Positions 50,245-57,764 of a DNA stretch of 64,000 nucleotides are shown in pieces (the stretch's first letter is position 1; every line of letters starts with the position of its first letter). Below the pieces are notes generated by a model. That model was not told where the DNA came from. It saw only the letters and a program-made list of their open reading frames with translations, and did not search any database. The position numbers and the translations under genes are program-made. Origin of the DNA: Gaiellasilicea sp963784895 (lineage in GTDB: Bacteria; Actinomycetota; Thermoleophilia; Gaiellales; Gaiellaceae); NCBI GenBank assembly GCA_963784895.1, contig CAWATM010000015.1, forward strand, positions 1 through 64,000. The letters are read 5' to 3'.

Positions 50245-51032
50245 GCTCGTTCGTCCTCCGTGCGCTCGACCTGCCCGGCGGCCGCGGCATCCACCTCTTC
50301 GAGCGGAACGTGATGAGCCACCGGCGCACGTGGCCGATCATCGTCTCGGGTTTCTTCGAGCCGCTCTTCTACCTGCTCTCGCTCGGGTACGGGCTCGGCG
50401 GCTACGTCGGGGACGTCGTCATCGACGGGCAGACGATCGAGTACGCCGCGTTCGTCGCGCCTGCGCTGCTCGCCGCATCTGCGTTCAACGGCGCCTTCTA
50501 CGACGCGACCAACATCTTCTGGAAGCTCCGCTACCAGAAGACCTACGACGCGGTCCTCGCGACGCCGCTCGGGCCGAAGGACATCGCCTCCGGCGAGACG
50601 GCGTTCGCGCTCTTCCGGGGCCTGATCTACGCGGTCGGCTTCTTCACCGTCATCGCCGCGCTCGGGCTGCTCGAGTCGTGGTGGGCGCTGCTGGCGGTGC
50701 CGGCGACCGTCTTCATCGGCTTTGCGTTCGCGGGTGCAGGCATCGCGGCGGTCACCTACATGCGCAGCTGGCAGGACTTCGACATCCTGAACCTCGCGAT
50801 CCTGCCGATGTTCCTCTTCTCGGCGACGTTCTTCCCACTCTCGACCTATCCGGACTGGCTGGAGTGGGTGATCCGGGCGACCCCGCTCTACCACGGTGTC
50901 GATCTGCTCCGGGCGCTCACGACCGGCGCCGTCGGCCCCGGTCAGCTCGTGAACGTCGCCTACCTGAGCGCCCTGGGCCTCGTCGGGATGCTGATCGCGA
51001 GCCGACGCGTCGAGAAGCTCTTGCTCACGTAG
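50241..51032 (+). CDS. ABC-2 type permease 2
   Basis: 263 residues, clearly related to permease 1: FERNVMSHRRTWPIIVSGFFEPLFYLLSLGYGLG, ATPLGPKDIASGETAFALFRG, FSATFFPLSTYPDWLEWVIRATPLYHGVDLLRAL. The pair looks like a tandem duplication that would give a heterodimeric NodJ-like pore. ATGA overlap with permease 1 and an AGGAGG ribosome binding site. Confidence 0.85.
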   Translation: MSSFVLRALDLPGGRGIHLFERNVMSHRRTWPIIVSGFFEPLFYLLSLGYGLGGYVGDVVIDGQTIEYAAFVAPALLAASAFNGAFYDATNIFWKLRYQKTYDAVLATPLGPKDIASGETAFALFRGLIYAVGFFTVIAALGLLESWWALLAVPATVFIGFAFAGAGIAAVTYMRSWQDFDILNLAILPMFLFSATFFPLSTYPDWLEWVIRATPLYHGVDLLRALTTGAVGPGQLVNVAYLSALGLVGMLIASRRVEKLLLT

Positions 51033-51068
51033 GCGCAAGTTTTCCGCGGCACGCGTATCTGTACCTAC

Positions 51069-51290
51069 ATGACTGCGGGCAGGCTGCGGCCCGTCGAGGC
51101 GGTGCGGTGCCTCGAGTGCGGCACGGACTATGCGAAGCCGAGTGGGCGGGGGACGCTCACGACGAATCCCGGCTGCCCGACCTGCGGCTATCTCGGCTGG
51201 TTGCCGAGCCCGGCGGCGCTCACGGCAGGGTCGCCGCGTGACCGCTCCGGCGCGGATCGCCCGCTGCGCCTGTCGTCCCGATCAGGCTGA
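51069..51290 (+). CDS. Small zinc-ribbon protein
   Basis: 73 residues. A compact zinc ribbon occupies residues 10-48: RCLECGTDYAKP...NPGCPTCGYLGWLP, two CxxC pairs. The C-terminal ~25 residues are low-complexity and overlap the 3' end of the opposite-strand gamma-glutamyltransferase gene by 71 bases. It may bind nucleic acid or another protein; no family name is certain. Confidence 0.6.
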   Translation: MTAGRLRPVEAVRCLECGTDYAKPSGRGTLTTNPGCPTCGYLGWLPSPAALTAGSPRDRSGADRPLRLSSRSG

Positions 51291-52578
51291 CGCCGCCGAA
51301 ATAGTGGTGGGTGCCGGGCCAGTGCCGCACCTGGAGCCCGCTCGCCGCCAGCTCGTCGAGCGCCCGCTCGTCGACGCCGGGCTCGGCGTTGACGACCTCG
51401 CCGACGCGATGGAAGCGCGGCCGCTCGACCGCTGCGACTGGATCGATCCGCTCGTCGAGGATCCCGGCTGCGACGCCGACGAGCGCGGTCCGCAGCCGGG
51501 TGCCGCCCGCGGAGCCGATCGCCAGCTCGAGTGTGTCGCCGAAGGCGAGCGTCGGCGCCATCATGCTCGCCATCCGCCCGCCCGGCTCGAGCGGCTCGTG
51601 GACGAGGTCGACCTCGCCGAGCATGCTGTTCAGCTGCGCGTCGAGCCCGGGGAGGAAGTCGCCCGTGCCGAGGCCGAGGCTCGACGTCAGCACGCAGGCG
51701 CAACCCTCGGCGTCGGCGGTGACGAGGTTTGTCGTGTGCCCGGACGCCGCCGGGCCCGTCAGTGCGGCGAGCAGGGCGTGCACGCGTGTGGTCTCGTCGA
51801 GTCCGCGGAGGCGGGGGAGTCGTGACAGTGCCTCCCGCACCCCTGAGATTCCACCGCGCGTGAGCACGCGCCGCCCCAGCCACCTCGCCTCGGCCGGCGC
51901 CTCCCAACGCGCCTCGTAGCGGGCCAGATCGGCGGCGGTCACGGGTACGCCGTCGAACGCCGCGAGCAGCTCTGCGATCGAGCCCTCGTAGACGCTGTCG
52001 GCGCCCTCGTCGGCAAGCAGCTCGAGCGCGCGCGCAAGCCCCGGTTGGGCGAGCGTTTCACCGGTCTCGAGCAGCCGGCCCGCGGGCGCGTAGATCTGCT
52101 CGCCGTCGGGCTGCATCGTGAAGACCGGCCCGAGCATCGCGAGGCACGCGGCGTGGGCAGGCGGCATCACGACGCCTTCGCGAGCGAGCCGCAGCGCCGG
52201 CGCGACGAGCCGCGGCCAGGGCAGGCGGCCGAAGCGTTCGTGCAGCGCTCCGAGCCCCCGCGGGAGCCCCGGCACGGCGCACGTGCCTGGCCCCACTGCG
52301 TAGTGGACGAGCTCCTCGCCGAACGGCACCCTCAGCTCGACCGGCGCGGCACCGGCGCCGGTGGGTACGTCGACGAAGCAGTCGAGGTTCCACGCCTCCT
52401 CGCCGTCCCAGTGGACCGCGTGGCCGCCGCCGAGGAGGCCCGTCATCACCGTTTCGGCGACGCACGAGGCGAGTGATGCGGCGACCGCCGCATCTGCGGC
52501 TGTTCCGCCCTCTTCGAGGATCTCGATCCCGGCAGCCACAGTGGCGGGATGTCCGGCTGCGACACCGCGTGGAAGCAT
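51220..52578 (-). CDS. Gamma-glutamyltransferase-like Ntn-hydrolase
   Basis: 452 residues. The autoprocessing/nucleophile site is in GHTTNLVTADAEG, followed by TSSLGLGTGDFLPG, the LNSMLGEVDL segment and GSAGGTRLRTALV, all hallmarks of the family. The N-terminal half (AAGIEILEEGGTAADAAVAASLASCVAE, LLGGGHAV) forms the large subunit. It is about 100 residues shorter than E. coli Ggt and has no signal peptide, so it may act in the cytoplasm on gamma-glutamyl or related amides. Confidence 0.82.
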   Translation of the reverse strand: MLPRGVAAGHPATVAAGIEILEEGGTAADAAVAASLASCVAETVMTGLLGGGHAVHWDGEEAWNLDCFVDVPTGAGAAPVELRVPFGEELVHYAVGPGTCAVPGLPRGLGALHERFGRLPWPRLVAPALRLAREGVVMPPAHAACLAMLGPVFTMQPDGEQIYAPAGRLLETGETLAQPGLARALELLADEGADSVYEGSIAELLAAFDGVPVTAADLARYEARWEAPAEARWLGRRVLTRGGISGVREALSRLPRLRGLDETTRVHALLAALTGPAASGHTTNLVTADAEGCACVLTSSLGLGTGDFLPGLDAQLNSMLGEVDLVHEPLEPGGRMASMMAPTLAFGDTLELAIGSAGGTRLRTALVGVAAGILDERIDPVAAVERPRFHRVGEVVNAEPGVDERALDELAASGLQVRHWPGTHHYFGGVSLIGTTGAAGDPRRSGHAATLP

Positions 52579-52714
52579 GGGCCGGAGGCTATCCGCCTCG
52601 ATCTGCGACCACGTGCTCCGGCGCGCCGCCCGCGGGGCGTGGGCCGGCGGAACAGGACGGAGGGAGAGGCCGCCGACCGGAGCATCGCCAGGGCCGGCCA
52701 GAGTGCGTGGGTGC

Positions 52715-52720
52715 TACCCT
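52715..52720 (+). promoter_or_regulatory. -10 element of rpsO
   Basis: TACCCT, 81 nt before the rpsO ATG, gives a leader of about 75 nt. Confidence 0.4.
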
Positions 52721-52728
52721 AGTCGCGA

Positions 52729-52740
52729 CCGAGATCTCGG
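52729..52740 (+). promoter_or_regulatory. Palindrome at the start of the rpsO leader
   Basis: CCGAGATCTCGG is a perfect 12-bp palindrome beginning at about the predicted transcription start. It could be an operator or part of an S15 autoregulatory leader structure. Confidence 0.3.
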
Positions 52741-52801
52741 CCGGCCGTGTCTTCCTTCACGCCGCGCGGGGACTCCGGAGACCTCGACAGAAGGAGGCCA
52801 C

Positions 52802-53071
52802 ATGGCCCTCACCAAGGAAGTCAAGCAGGAGCTGATCGGGAAGCACGGCCGCAACGAGGCCGACACCGGCTCCCCTGAGGTTCAGATCGCGATGCTGACG
52901 CAGCGGATCAACGACCTCACCGAGCACCTGCGCACGCATGCGAAGGACCACTACTCGCGGCGCGGGCTGCTCAAGCTCGTCGGCCGCCGGCGGCGGTTCC
53001 TGAACTACATGCAGAAGCACGACCTCGAGGGCTATCGCGCCCTCATCAAGGAGCTGGGCCTGAGGCGCTAG
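52802..53071 (+). CDS. rpsO: 30S ribosomal protein S15
   Basis: 89 residues, the standard four-helix S15: HGRNEADTGSPEVQIAMLTQRINDLTEHLRTHAKDHYSRRGLLKLVGRRRRFLNYMQ. It binds the central domain of 16S rRNA. AAGGAGG lies just upstream. pnp follows after a long intergenic stem, the classic rpsO-pnp arrangement. Confidence 0.95.
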   Translation: MALTKEVKQELIGKHGRNEADTGSPEVQIAMLTQRINDLTEHLRTHAKDHYSRRGLLKLVGRRRRFLNYMQKHDLEGYRALIKELGLRR

Positions 53072-53081
53072 CTCTACCCCG

Positions 53082-53155
53082 GGAGAGTGGAAGCTTGGAT
53101 GAGGCCTCTGCCAGGTCTGATCCAAACTTCCACTCTCCACCAAGCAGAGTGGAGG
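53082..53155 (+). promoter_or_regulatory. rpsO-pnp intercistronic stem with alternative anti-Shine-Dalgarno pairing
   Basis: GGAGAGTGGAAG (53082-53093) pairs perfectly with CTTCCACTCTCC (53127-53138). One C-A mismatch further in, TTGGAT (53095-53100) pairs with ATCCAA (53120-53125). The right arm can instead pair 53127-53136 with AGAGTGGAGG (53146-53155), which holds the pnp Shine-Dalgarno. A stem of this length is a plausible RNase III target. Confidence 0.75.
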
Positions 53156-53162
53156 ACATGGA

Positions 53163-55631
53163 ATGAGCACGGTACTGGGGCAGGTTGCCTCGACGTCCGT
53201 CGAGATCGGTGGCAAGGAGCTCACCTTCGAGACGGGCAAGTTCGCCAAGCAGGCGGACGGCGCAGTCGCCGTTCGCTCCGGCGACACAATGGTTCTGGCG
53301 ACGGCCGTCGGCCGTCCCGAAGCGCGCGAGGGAGCGGACTTCTTCCCGCTCACCGTCGACGTCGAAGAGCGCGCGTACGCCGCGGGGAAGATCCCCGGCG
53401 GCTTCTTCAAGCGGGAGGGGCGCGCCACCGAGCGCGCGACGCTGACCGCACGCATGATCGACCGCCCGATCCGGCCGCTCTGGCCGAAGGGCTTCCGCAA
53501 CGAGGTGCAGGTGATCTGCACCGTCTTGTCGGCCGATCTCGTGACGCCGCACGACATCCTTTGCATCAACGGCGCCTCGGCGGCGCTGATGCTGTCGCCG
53601 CTGCCGTTCTTCGGGCCGGTCGGCGCAGTTCGGATCGGCCGGATCGACGGCGAGTTCGTCGTCAACCCGACCCACGAGCAGAACTTCGAGGAGTCGGCGC
53701 TCGACCTGATCGTCGTCGGCACGAAGGACGGCCTGACGATGATCGAGGCCGGCGCGTCCGAGGTCTCCGAGGACGTGCTGCTCGACGCGTTCGAGCTCGC
53801 GCACCAGGAGATCCGCAAGCTCTGCGAGGCGCAGGAGGATCTGCGCCGCCAGGCAGGCAAGGCGAAGTGGCTGGACCTGGACGTCACCGCCGAGATCGAG
53901 AGCTCGCATGGCCACGCGATCTGGGAGCGGATCCAGCAGGACGGGATCCGCGAGGCCGCAGCGGTCGAGTCGGCGATCCTCGCCGAGCTCGCGCCGGAGC
54001 TGTCGATGGACTCCGGCGACGAGGACATCCAGCGCCAGGTGCAGGTGAAGGCGAGCGTCGCGATGCTGCTCGAGAAGGGGCGGCTCGCTGCCGTCGAGGC
54101 CCCGGTGCGGGAGCAGTTCGAGTCCGACCTGCGCGCCCTCACGGACGCCGAGGACGACTCGAAGGAGCTCAAGTCCGCAAAGCGGCACCTGCTCTTCGAC
54201 CGGATCGTCGACACCGTCGAGCTGCCCTTCCCGGTCGGCCCGGCAACGGTCGACGGCGATGCGCCGTCCGTCAAGGACGCGCTGACGAAGAGCTACGTCA
54301 AGAAGGCGGCTGAGGCGATCTACAAGGATCTCGTCCGCAAGAAGATCGCCATCGAGAAGCGCCGCCCCGACGGCCGCGCCACCGACGAGATCCGGCCGAT
54401 CGAGTGCGAGGTGACGGTCAGTCCCCGCGCGCACGGCACCGGCCTCTTCCAGCGCGGGCAGACGCAGGTGCTCAGCCTGCTGACACTCGGCACCGCCAAG
54501 GAGGGCCAGCGGATCGACGACCTCTCGCTCGAGACGGATCGCCGCTTCATGCACCACTACAACTTCCCGCCCTACTCGGTTGGGGAGACAGGCTTCATGC
54601 GGGGCCCGAAGCGCCGTGACATCGGCCACGGTGCGCTCGCGCAGCGGGCGCTCGAGGCGGTCATCCCGCCGGCCGAGGATTTCCCGTACACGATCCGCAT
54701 CGTCTCGGAGACGCTGGAGTCGAACGGCTCCTCGTCGATGGGCTCGGTCTGCGGCTCGACGCTGGCGCTGATGGACGCGGGCGTTCCGATCACGGCGCCC
54801 GTCTCGGGCATCGCGATGGGCCTCGTCAAGGAGGGCGACGACTACGTCATCCTCACCGACATCCAGGGCGCGGAGGACCACCTGGGCGACATGGACTTCA
54901 AGGTCGCCGGCACGAGGGACGGGATCACCGCGCTGCAGATGGACATCAAGATCACCGGGGTCACGCAGGAGATCATGCGCGGCGCCCTCGATCAGGCCAA
55001 GGAGGCCCGCACCTTCATCCTCGACCGGATGCTGGAGGCGCTGCCCGAGGCCCGGACGGAGCTGGCGGCCCACGCGCCGCGGATCTCCTCGATCCAGATC
55101 AACCCGGACTTCATCGGGATGGTGATCGGCAAGGGCGGCGAGACGATTCGCTCGCTCGAGTCGGAGTACGACGTCCAGATCGACATCGAGGAGGACGGCA
55201 CGATCCTCGTCTACGCGACCGAGGGCACGAAGGCGGACGCGGCGATCGGTGCGATCGCGGCCCTGACCAAGGAGCCCGAGGTGGGGGACACCTTCACCGG
55301 CAAGGTCGTGAAGACGACGCAGTTCGGCGCCTTCGTCGAGCTGAAGAAGGGCACCGACGGCCTGCTCCACGTGTCGAACGTGGGCCCGGGCCGGGTCGCG
55401 CACATCGAGGACGTGATGTCGCGCGGCGACGTCGTCGACGTGGTCGTGCAGGAAGTGGACAAGGCGCGTGGCCGGATCGGCCTCAAGCTCGTCCACAAGC
55501 ACGAGGACGGACGGCTCGTCGAGCCGGAGGAGCTGATCGAGCGGGCGAAGAACGCGCCGCCGCGGCCTCCGGAGGAGGAGCGCCCGCGCCGCGACGGCGG
55601 CCGGGGCGGCCGCGACCGCGGCCCCAGGTAG
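53163..55631 (+). CDS. pnp: Polyribonucleotide nucleotidyltransferase (PNPase)
   Basis: 822 residues: two RNase PH domains separated by an all-helical domain (first from GKFAKQADGAVAVRSGDT; second with MGSVCGSTLALMDAGVP, the active core), a KH domain (VIGKGGETIRSLESEYDVQIDI) and an S1 domain (VGDTFTGKVVKTTQFGAFVELKKGTDGLLHVS), then an Arg/Gly-rich tail. It degrades RNA 3' to 5' with phosphate; in actinobacteria it also adds tails. The ATG at 53163 is behind GGAGG. The upstream stem suggests autoregulation. Confidence 0.95.
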   Translation: MSTVLGQVASTSVEIGGKELTFETGKFAKQADGAVAVRSGDTMVLATAVGRPEAREGADFFPLTVDVEERAYAAGKIPGGFFKREGRATERATLTARMIDRPIRPLWPKGFRNEVQVICTVLSADLVTPHDILCINGASAALMLSPLPFFGPVGAVRIGRIDGEFVVNPTHEQNFEESALDLIVVGTKDGLTMIEAGASEVSEDVLLDAFELAHQEIRKLCEAQEDLRRQAGKAKWLDLDVTAEIESSHGHAIWERIQQDGIREAAAVESAILAELAPELSMDSGDEDIQRQVQVKASVAMLLEKGRLAAVEAPVREQFESDLRALTDAEDDSKELKSAKRHLLFDRIVDTVELPFPVGPATVDGDAPSVKDALTKSYVKKAAEAIYKDLVRKKIAIEKRRPDGRATDEIRPIECEVTVSPRAHGTGLFQRGQTQVLSLLTLGTAKEGQRIDDLSLETDRRFMHHYNFPPYSVGETGFMRGPKRRDIGHGALAQRALEAVIPPAEDFPYTIRIVSETLESNGSSSMGSVCGSTLALMDAGVPITAPVSGIAMGLVKEGDDYVILTDIQGAEDHLGDMDFKVAGTRDGITALQMDIKITGVTQEIMRGALDQAKEARTFILDRMLEALPEARTELAAHAPRISSIQINPDFIGMVIGKGGETIRSLESEYDVQIDIEEDGTILVYATEGTKADAAIGAIAALTKEPEVGDTFTGKVVKTTQFGAFVELKKGTDGLLHVSNVGPGRVAHIEDVMSRGDVVDVVVQEVDKARGRIGLKLVHKHEDGRLVEPEELIERAKNAPPRPPEEERPRRDGGRGGRDRGPR

Positions 55632-55641
55632 CTCTCTCGCA

Positions 55642-55673
55642 GGGTCGGGATCCGCAGGAGCGGATCCCGACCC
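55642..55673 (+). terminator. Strong hairpin after pnp
   Basis: Perfect 14-bp stem (55642-55655 with 55660-55673) and AGGA loop, 10 nt after the pnp stop. No T-run; probably a 3'-end structure or terminator. Confidence 0.65.
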
Positions 55674-55680
55674 GCGCAAA

Positions 55681-55716
55681 CCCCTGAAGCCGGAGGGCGG
55701 CTTCGCCGCGCTCCGG
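55681..55716 (+). repeat. CCCCTGAAG-hairpin element, copy 3
   Basis: CCCCTGAAG followed by a stem CCGGAG/CTCCGG with a G-G mismatch and inner GCGG/CCGC pairs around a CTTCG apex. It lies directly behind the pnp hairpin. Confidence 0.6.
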
Positions 55717-55770
55717 GCGCGGTTGCGATCGCGACAAGGAGCGACCCGCGGCGACGAGAGCCGCCCCTCG

Positions 55771-57213
55771 TCAGTTCGCCGCGAGGAAGCCGGTCTCGAG
55801 CATGCCGCGCACGAGCGTGGCAGCGCGGGGCAGCGCCTCCTCGCCGAGCGAGGCCGTGACGGCCTCGCGGGCGGTTCGGGTGCCGTCGAGCGCGCGCAGC
55901 AGGCGCAGCGTCTGCTCGTCGACGTCGGCCTTGAAGCCGAGCCCTTCCTCGAGCTGCAGCGCCGACCGGACCACGCTCCAGCCCTCGCGCGGCTCTACCA
56001 CCTGCTCGAAGCGCGCCGCCTCTGCAAGCGCGAGCGGCAGGTCGAGCGCTGCGTCTTCGCCGGCGGTCGTCGCATCGACGCCCGCGAACATCCGCAGCAG
56101 GTGGGCGGACGCGGGCTCGAGCGGCCGCGGCGGCAGGCTCGCGCCGCGTGTCCAGTTGCCGCCGCCGTCACGGCGCCGCAGCACGAGCGCGCCATACGCA
56201 AGCGCCTCGATCCCCTGCTCGCGGTAGTACGCCGTCCAGCGGTCGAGCGCCGCCCCGAACGCTTCCGGCCCGTCAACGGCGTCCCGCGTCCACGCGGCTG
56301 CGTTCGAAAGCGGGTCGTCGGTCGTGGTGTGGAGGATCCAGGCGTCGCAGCCCGATCCGGCGAGCCACTCGCGCGGGCGAATGGCCGGGTCGTCGCCCGC
56401 CTGGGCCCAGCTCGCCATCAGCGTCGCAAAGCCGCCGTGCTCGAGTCGGGCGGGCAGCCCGCGCGCGAGCAGCTCACTGACCCGGTCGCCGGGGAGGCCG
56501 CTGTCGCGGAACGTGAACTCTGCGTCCGGGGAGACGACGTAGGGCGGGTTGCAGACGATGCAGCCGAAGCGCTCGTCCCCGACCGGCTCGAGGAGGCTTC
56601 CCTGCCGGAGCTCGACGTTCGCGACCCCGTTCAGAGCGAGGTTGAACGCCGCGACGGCGAGCGCGCGGGGGTTGACGTCCGTGGCGACCACGTCTCCGGC
56701 GTGGCGGGAGAGGAGGAGCGACTGGATCCCGTTCCCCGTGCCGACGTCGAGCGCCCGCTCGACCTCCTGCCTGATCGTCAGGTGGGCGAGCACCGCGGAC
56801 GGGCGGTGCACGCCCGCAACCCGGTCGGCTCCCTCGACGTCCAGGCGGTCGGAGGCGACGAGGAGGTCGTCGTGCGGGACGACCCGGACGAGTCCGCGCA
56901 GATGTCCATCCCGCCGCTCGGCGACTCCCGCCTCGACCAGGAGCGGCGCGAGCCCGTCCACGGGCACGTCGTCGCCGAGGAGAAGAAGCGCGATCAGGGT
57001 CGAGAGGCGGTCCGGCTCGGCGGCCAGCCGGCGCCGGTAGACCTCGAGGTCGACGTGCGTGAAGAGCGGCTCGCCGCTCGTGTGCAGGCGCCGCGCGATC
57101 CCGGCCCCCGTGTACCCCGCGGCCGCGAACTCCTCCCGGAGTCGCGCCGCGGTCCCGGCCGCCGGCGGGACGGGCGGCGGCTTCAGATCTTGACGTTCTT
57201 CGACAGGTCCCAA
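55771..57213 (-). CDS. Class I SAM methyltransferase (HemK-like, three-domain)
   Basis: 480 residues. The N-terminal domain (AARLREEFAAAGYTGAGIARRL...) resembles DUF7059. A Rossmann methyltransferase core follows, with DVGTGNGIQSLLLSRHAG (motif I), TDVNPRALAVAAFNLALNG and the catalytic CNPPYVV of N/Q-methyltransferases. The winged-helix-like C-terminus ends ARGMLETGFLAAN-type. The NPPY motif points to methylation of an amide or amino nitrogen in protein or nucleic acid; the target is unknown. The start is uncertain: TTG 57213 overlaps the hcp end by 31 bases, and no better start lies downstream. Confidence 0.78.
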   Translation of the reverse strand: MGPVEERQDLKPPPVPPAAGTAARLREEFAAAGYTGAGIARRLHTSGEPLFTHVDLEVYRRRLAAEPDRLSTLIALLLLGDDVPVDGLAPLLVEAGVAERRDGHLRGLVRVVPHDDLLVASDRLDVEGADRVAGVHRPSAVLAHLTIRQEVERALDVGTGNGIQSLLLSRHAGDVVATDVNPRALAVAAFNLALNGVANVELRQGSLLEPVGDERFGCIVCNPPYVVSPDAEFTFRDSGLPGDRVSELLARGLPARLEHGGFATLMASWAQAGDDPAIRPREWLAGSGCDAWILHTTTDDPLSNAAAWTRDAVDGPEAFGAALDRWTAYYREQGIEALAYGALVLRRRDGGGNWTRGASLPPRPLEPASAHLLRMFAGVDATTAGEDAALDLPLALAEAARFEQVVEPREGWSVVRSALQLEEGLGFKADVDEQTLRLLRALDGTRTAREAVTASLGEEALPRAATLVRGMLETGFLAAN

Positions 57214-57668
57214 CCGGCGTGCACCGGCGCGTCGAGAGAGCCGTCCGCCTTCTGCGGCTTGTAGTCGTACGAGAGCTTGACGAAGTTGAGCGAGAAGGCG
57301 TCGTGTGGCTCGCTCTCACCCTCGCCAGAGCCAAGCGCATAGGCGGAGACGAGCACGTCGTTCAGCTTGATGATCAGGTACTCCTGCTGTGAGCCGCCGG
57401 CCTTGCGGACGGTCAGGATCGCCTGCTTGATGTGCTTGCCCTGCGCGCAGCTCAGGAAGAGCTGCGGCGATGCCTTGGTCGTCCGCGCGGTGAAGGAGAA
57501 GTCGCTCATCTGCACCTTGCCGGCGCCGCCGCCTCCGCCGCTGCCGGAGGAGCCGCTCTGCGTCTCGCCGAAGCTGAACGAGAGCACGTCGATCTCACCC
57601 TTGTGCTTCGAGTCCTTGCTTTCGCCCGAGATCCCGTCGAGCTTGAGGAAGTAGTCGATCGCGGCCAT
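57183..57668 (-). CDS. Orphan Hcp-family (type VI secretion tube-like) protein
   Basis: 161 residues: MAAIDYFLKLDGISGESKDSKH-type start, IDVLSFSFGETQSG, a Ser/Gly-rich loop, then VQMSDFSFTARTTKASPQLFLSCAQGKHIKQAILTVRKAGG and LNFVKLSYDYKPQ. This is the complete beta-barrel pattern of Hcp1 proteins, which stack as hexameric rings. No other secretion gene is present, and the organism appears to be single-membraned, so a classical type VI system is unlikely. The ATG has a GGGGGG ribosome binding site and a near-consensus promoter. Function unknown. Confidence 0.82.
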   Translation of the reverse strand: MAAIDYFLKLDGISGESKDSKHKGEIDVLSFSFGETQSGSSGSGGGGGAGKVQMSDFSFTARTTKASPQLFLSCAQGKHIKQAILTVRKAGGSQQEYLIIKLNDVLVSAYALGSGEGESEPHDAFSLNFVKLSYDYKPQKADGSLDAPVHAGWDLSKNVKI

Positions 57669-57688
57669 GTTCCCCCCTTGCTGCGGGG

Positions 57689-57717
57689 ACCTAAGTACGA
57701 ACGGCGCCCGATGTCAA
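57689..57717 (-). promoter_or_regulatory. Promoter of the hcp-like gene
   Basis: On the minus strand TTGACA (57717-57712), a 17-bp spacer and TTAGGT (57694-57689). The consensus -35 and optimal spacing imply strong constitutive expression. Confidence 0.7.
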
Positions 57718-57751
57718 GCGCACGGCACCTTTTCGGTTCAGGGCGCGAAGC

Positions 57752-57757
57752 TAGGAT
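57752..57757 (+). promoter_or_regulatory. -10 element of the leaderless M16 peptidase gene
   Basis: TAGGAT ends 7 nt before ATG 57765. Confidence 0.5.
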
Positions 57758-57764
57758 CGCTGGC

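Noticed and set aside
57183..57668. Evidence for a type VI secretion system
   Set aside because: Only the Hcp-like gene is present; no VgrG, sheath, baseplate or ClpV gene is in the window.
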